From: Hyphomicrobiales bacterium | GTDB lineage: Bacteria > Pseudomonadota > Alphaproteobacteria > Rhizobiales > Xanthobacteraceae | DNA: 6,607 nt | NCBI GenBank assembly: GCA_003164375.1 | Contig: PLTE01000044.1 | Coordinates: forward strand, 55,376-61,982 | Reading direction: 5' to 3' | Shown here: positions 4,589 through 6,607 of the stretch, in pieces | Numbering within the stretch: the stretch's first letter is position 1 | Layout of the letters: each line of letters begins with the position of its first letter | Notes under the pieces: generated by a model | What the model saw: the letters and a program-made list of their open reading frames with translations, nothing else | Told to the model about the DNA's origin: nothing | Database searches by the model: none | Translations under genes and position numbers: made by a program

Positions 4589-6409
4589 ATGCCTGTCCGT
4601 CAGCTTTCCGAAGCCACCGTCAACCGCATCGCCGCGGGCGAGGTGGTCGAGCGCCCGGCGAGCGTAGTCAAGGAACTGGTGGAGAACGCGCTCGACGCCG
4701 GCGCGCGGCGCATCGATGTTTTGACCGACGGCGGCGGCCGCCGCCTGATCCGCGTCAGTGACGATGGCGAGGGTATGACGCGCGCCGACCTTAAGCTCGC
4801 GGTGGAACGCCACGCCACTTCAAAACTCGCCGAGGACGATCTCGTCCTTATCCGCACGCTCGGTTTCCGCGGCGAGGCCTTGCCCTCGATCGGCGCGGTG
4901 GCGCGGCTTTCGATCATAACGCGGCACGCCAGCGAGCCGCATGCTTGGGCGATCGAAGTCGATGCCGGGGTGAAAGCCGAATTAAAGCCCGCGGCGCTTG
5001 GCGAGGGCACCCGCGTCGAGGTGCGCGATCTGTTTTACGCAACGCCGGCGCGGCTGAAGTTCCTGAAACTGGACCGCACCGAGGCGGAAGCTGTGCGCGA
5101 GGTGGTGCGCCGGCTCGCCATGAGCCGGCCGGACGTTGCTTTCACGCTCGCCGGCGAGGAACGCGCGCCGGTAAGCTTTGCCGCGACGCTGCCGGGCTCG
5201 ACCGGGCGGCTCGCCCGGCTCGGCGATGTGCTCGGTTCGGACTTCCGCGCCAACGCGGTGGAGATTACGGCCGAACGCGAAGGCGTCGTCATCGAAGGCT
5301 TTGCCGCGCTGCCGACGCTGACGCGCGCCAACGCGCTCGGCCAATATCTTTTCGTCAACGGCCGCCCGGTGCGCGACAAGCTTTTGATCGGCGCGGTGCG
5401 CGCGGCTTACGCCGACTATCTGCCGCGTGACCGTCATCCGCTGGTGGCTTTGTTCGTTTCGTTACCGGCGCCCGAGGTCGATATCAACGTGCATCCGGCC
5501 AAAGCCGAAGTGCGGTTCCGCAATGCGGGCCTGGTCCGCGCGCTGATCGTGCACGCGCTGAAAGCCGCGTTGGCGCGCGACGCAACGCGTGCGGCGACGA
5601 CCGGCGGCGCGGCGACGATCGCGTCCTTTCAGCGCGGCTGGGACTGGCGGCGTTCGCCGGCGCGGCCGAGCGATCCACAGCATCCGTTCGCACCGTCGCG
5701 TGGAGGTTTTGCCGAACCGACGCAAGCCGCTTTCGATACCGGCGGACCTGCGGCCGATCTTCGCGCCGATTTTCCGGACGGTTTTGCCGCGGGCGTCGAA
5801 CTCGCCGCGCCGGCGGCCGATCTGCTCGATCATCCGCTCGGCGCGGCGCGGGCGCAGGTTCATGACACTTATGTCGTGGCGCAGACCCGCGACGGGCTGA
5901 TCATTATCGACCAGCACGCCGCCCACGAGCGCATCGTCTACGAGCGGCTTAAGGCGGCGATCGATAAAGCCGGCGTAGCGCGGCAGATTCTGCTCATTCC
6001 GGAGATCGTCGAGCTCGACGAAGCCGATGTCGAGCGCCTTGTGGCTCGCGCCGACGAGTTGGCTCGATTCGGGCTTGTTCTCGAGGGTTTCGGCCCCGGC
6101 GCGGTGGCGCTGCGCGAGACGCCTTCGCTTCTCGGCGAGATCGACGGCGGCGGCCTCGTCCGCGATCTCGCCGAGCATATCAGCGAATGGGACGAGACCC
6201 TGCCACTGGAGCGTCGCTTGATGGCGGTCGCCTCCTCGATGGCCTGCCACGGCTCGGTGCGCGCCGGGCGGCGGCTCAAGCCCGAGGAGATGAACGCGCT
6301 GCTCCGCGAAATGGAAACGACGCCCAATTCCGGCCAGTGTAATCACGGCCGTCCGACTTATGTCGAATTAAAGCTCAACGATATCGAGCGGTTGTTTGGG
6401 CGACGCTAG
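4589..6409 (+). CDS. mutL: DNA mismatch repair protein MutL with predicted endonuclease motif
   Basis: MutL couples mismatch recognition by MutS to strand incision and removal. The gene is complete: 606 residues from ATG 4589 to TAG 6407-6409. The N-terminal GHKL ATPase (about 1-330) shows NRIAAGEVVERPASVVKEL with catalytic E29, VSDDGEGM (D58), HATSKL (75-80), TLGFRGEAL (90-98), GTRVEVRDLFYATPARLKFL (140-159) and FVNGRPV; NVHPAKAEVRF is at 300-310. A Pro/Ala-rich linker spans about 335-420. The C-terminal dimerisation domain contains DQHAAHERIVYE (441-452), matching the DQHA(x)2E(x)4E metal-binding endonuclease motif of MutL proteins from bacteria without MutH. ACHGSVRAG (552-560), QCNHGRPT (583-590) and the terminal LFGRR complete the usual endonuclease-type set; CNHGRP replaces the more widespread CPHGRP. 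This protein should therefore nick DNA itself rather than activate MutH. No strong SD precedes the start. The stop overlaps that of the convergent rsmD. Confidence 0.98.
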   Translation: MPVRQLSEATVNRIAAGEVVERPASVVKELVENALDAGARRIDVLTDGGGRRLIRVSDDGEGMTRADLKLAVERHATSKLAEDDLVLIRTLGFRGEALPSIGAVARLSIITRHASEPHAWAIEVDAGVKAELKPAALGEGTRVEVRDLFYATPARLKFLKLDRTEAEAVREVVRRLAMSRPDVAFTLAGEERAPVSFAATLPGSTGRLARLGDVLGSDFRANAVEITAEREGVVIEGFAALPTLTRANALGQYLFVNGRPVRDKLLIGAVRAAYADYLPRDRHPLVALFVSLPAPEVDINVHPAKAEVRFRNAGLVRALIVHALKAALARDATRAATTGGAATIASFQRGWDWRRSPARPSDPQHPFAPSRGGFAEPTQAAFDTGGPAADLRADFPDGFAAGVELAAPAADLLDHPLGAARAQVHDTYVVAQTRDGLIIIDQHAAHERIVYERLKAAIDKAGVARQILLIPEIVELDEADVERLVARADELARFGLVLEGFGPGAVALRETPSLLGEIDGGGLVRDLAEHISEWDETLPLERRLMAVASSMACHGSVRAGRRLKPEEMNALLREMETTPNSGQCNHGRPTYVELKLNDIERLFGRR

Positions 6410-6607
6410 CTCGATCGTAAAAACAAGAATTCGGTGTCGTCGTAACGGCGCCGCTCAAGCTCGGTAAAACCCTCGGGCGCCGCAAAAGCGACCTTAGTCG
6501 CCTCTTCGACCACGATCAGCGCGTCGGGCGCGAGCCAGCCGCCGGCACGCGCGGCAGCTAACGCCTGAGTGGCGAGGTTTTGGCCATAGGGCGGATCGAG
6601 AAAGGCG
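6406..6607 (-). CDS. rsmD: 16S rRNA (guanine966-N2)-methyltransferase, C-terminal part, 5' truncated
   Basis: RsmD uses S-adenosylmethionine to methylate N2 of G966 in 16S rRNA of the assembling 30S subunit. Only the last 66 codons are in the window, reading from 6606 down to a TAG at 6408-6406; the SAM-binding N-terminal part is outside. The visible protein begins AFLDPPYGQNL: DPPY is the catalytic motif IV of N-directed methyltransferases. It continues with GGWLAPDALIVVEE and ends ERRRYDDTEFLFLRSS, in the order found in RsmD (compare VFVDPPF, GWL..EALIYVE and the final strand in E. coli). I found this frame by translating the reverse complement. Other Rossmann methyltransferases share DPPY, but the spacing to LIVVEE and the short C-terminus favour RsmD. 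The gene is convergent with mutL, and I see no terminator between them. Confidence 0.9.
   Translation of the reverse strand, partial: AFLDPPYGQNLATQALAAARAGGWLAPDALIVVEEATKVAFAAPEGFTELERRRYDDTEFLFLRSS

Noticed and set aside
5462..6346. A 294-codon open frame on the minus strand opposite the mutL C-terminus
   Set aside because: It is the shadow of mutL. The plus strand has conserved motifs throughout this stretch and the minus-strand product is arginine-rich without family features.

Overview
The window is a chromosomal housekeeping segment from a high-GC alphaproteobacterium, most likely of the order Hyphomicrobiales (Rhizobiales; a Bradyrhizobium/Rhodopseudomonas/Pseudolabrys-like lineage). 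The reasons are the strong GC bias at third codon positions, the protein sequences themselves, a MutL with the endonuclease motif expected where MutH is absent, and intergenic palindromes of a type familiar from that order. No search was run, so the taxonomic placement is inference.

Layout, left to right. (1) 1-281 (+): C-terminal part of lspA, the lipoprotein signal peptidase, cut by the window edge. (2) 416-1090 (+): an exported proline-rich, low-complexity protein with a short 'PLVVPP..NLPPP' block resembling the DUF3035/BamF family of BAM-complex accessory proteins. (3) 1091-1290: a 200-base spacer with a repeat-derived segment and small hairpins. (4) 1291-2670 and 2667-4037 (+): two exported M16B peptidase-family proteins, translationally coupled through a 4-base overlap. 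The first keeps the HxxEH zinc site and the second has lost it. (5) 4082-4504 (+): arfB, a GGQ-motif ribosome-rescue peptidyl-tRNA hydrolase, bracketed by two copies of a 32-base REP-like palindrome. (6) 4589-6409 (+): complete mutL. (7) 6406-6607 (-): 3' end of rsmD, the 16S rRNA m2G966 methyltransferase, convergent with mutL; the two stop codons share one CTAG.

The first half concerns the envelope: lipoprotein maturation, a possible outer-membrane assembly factor and a periplasmic heteromeric metalloprotease. The second half concerns information processing: ribosome rescue, mismatch repair and rRNA methylation.

I do not see a defence system, mobile element, CRISPR array or other undescribed system here. 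The observations most worth a second look are the complementary loss of active-site elements in the two M16 proteins, the TTG start implied by a strong Shine-Dalgarno sequence, the two REP-like palindromes with a compensatory base pair, and the shared CTAG stop of mutL and rsmD.
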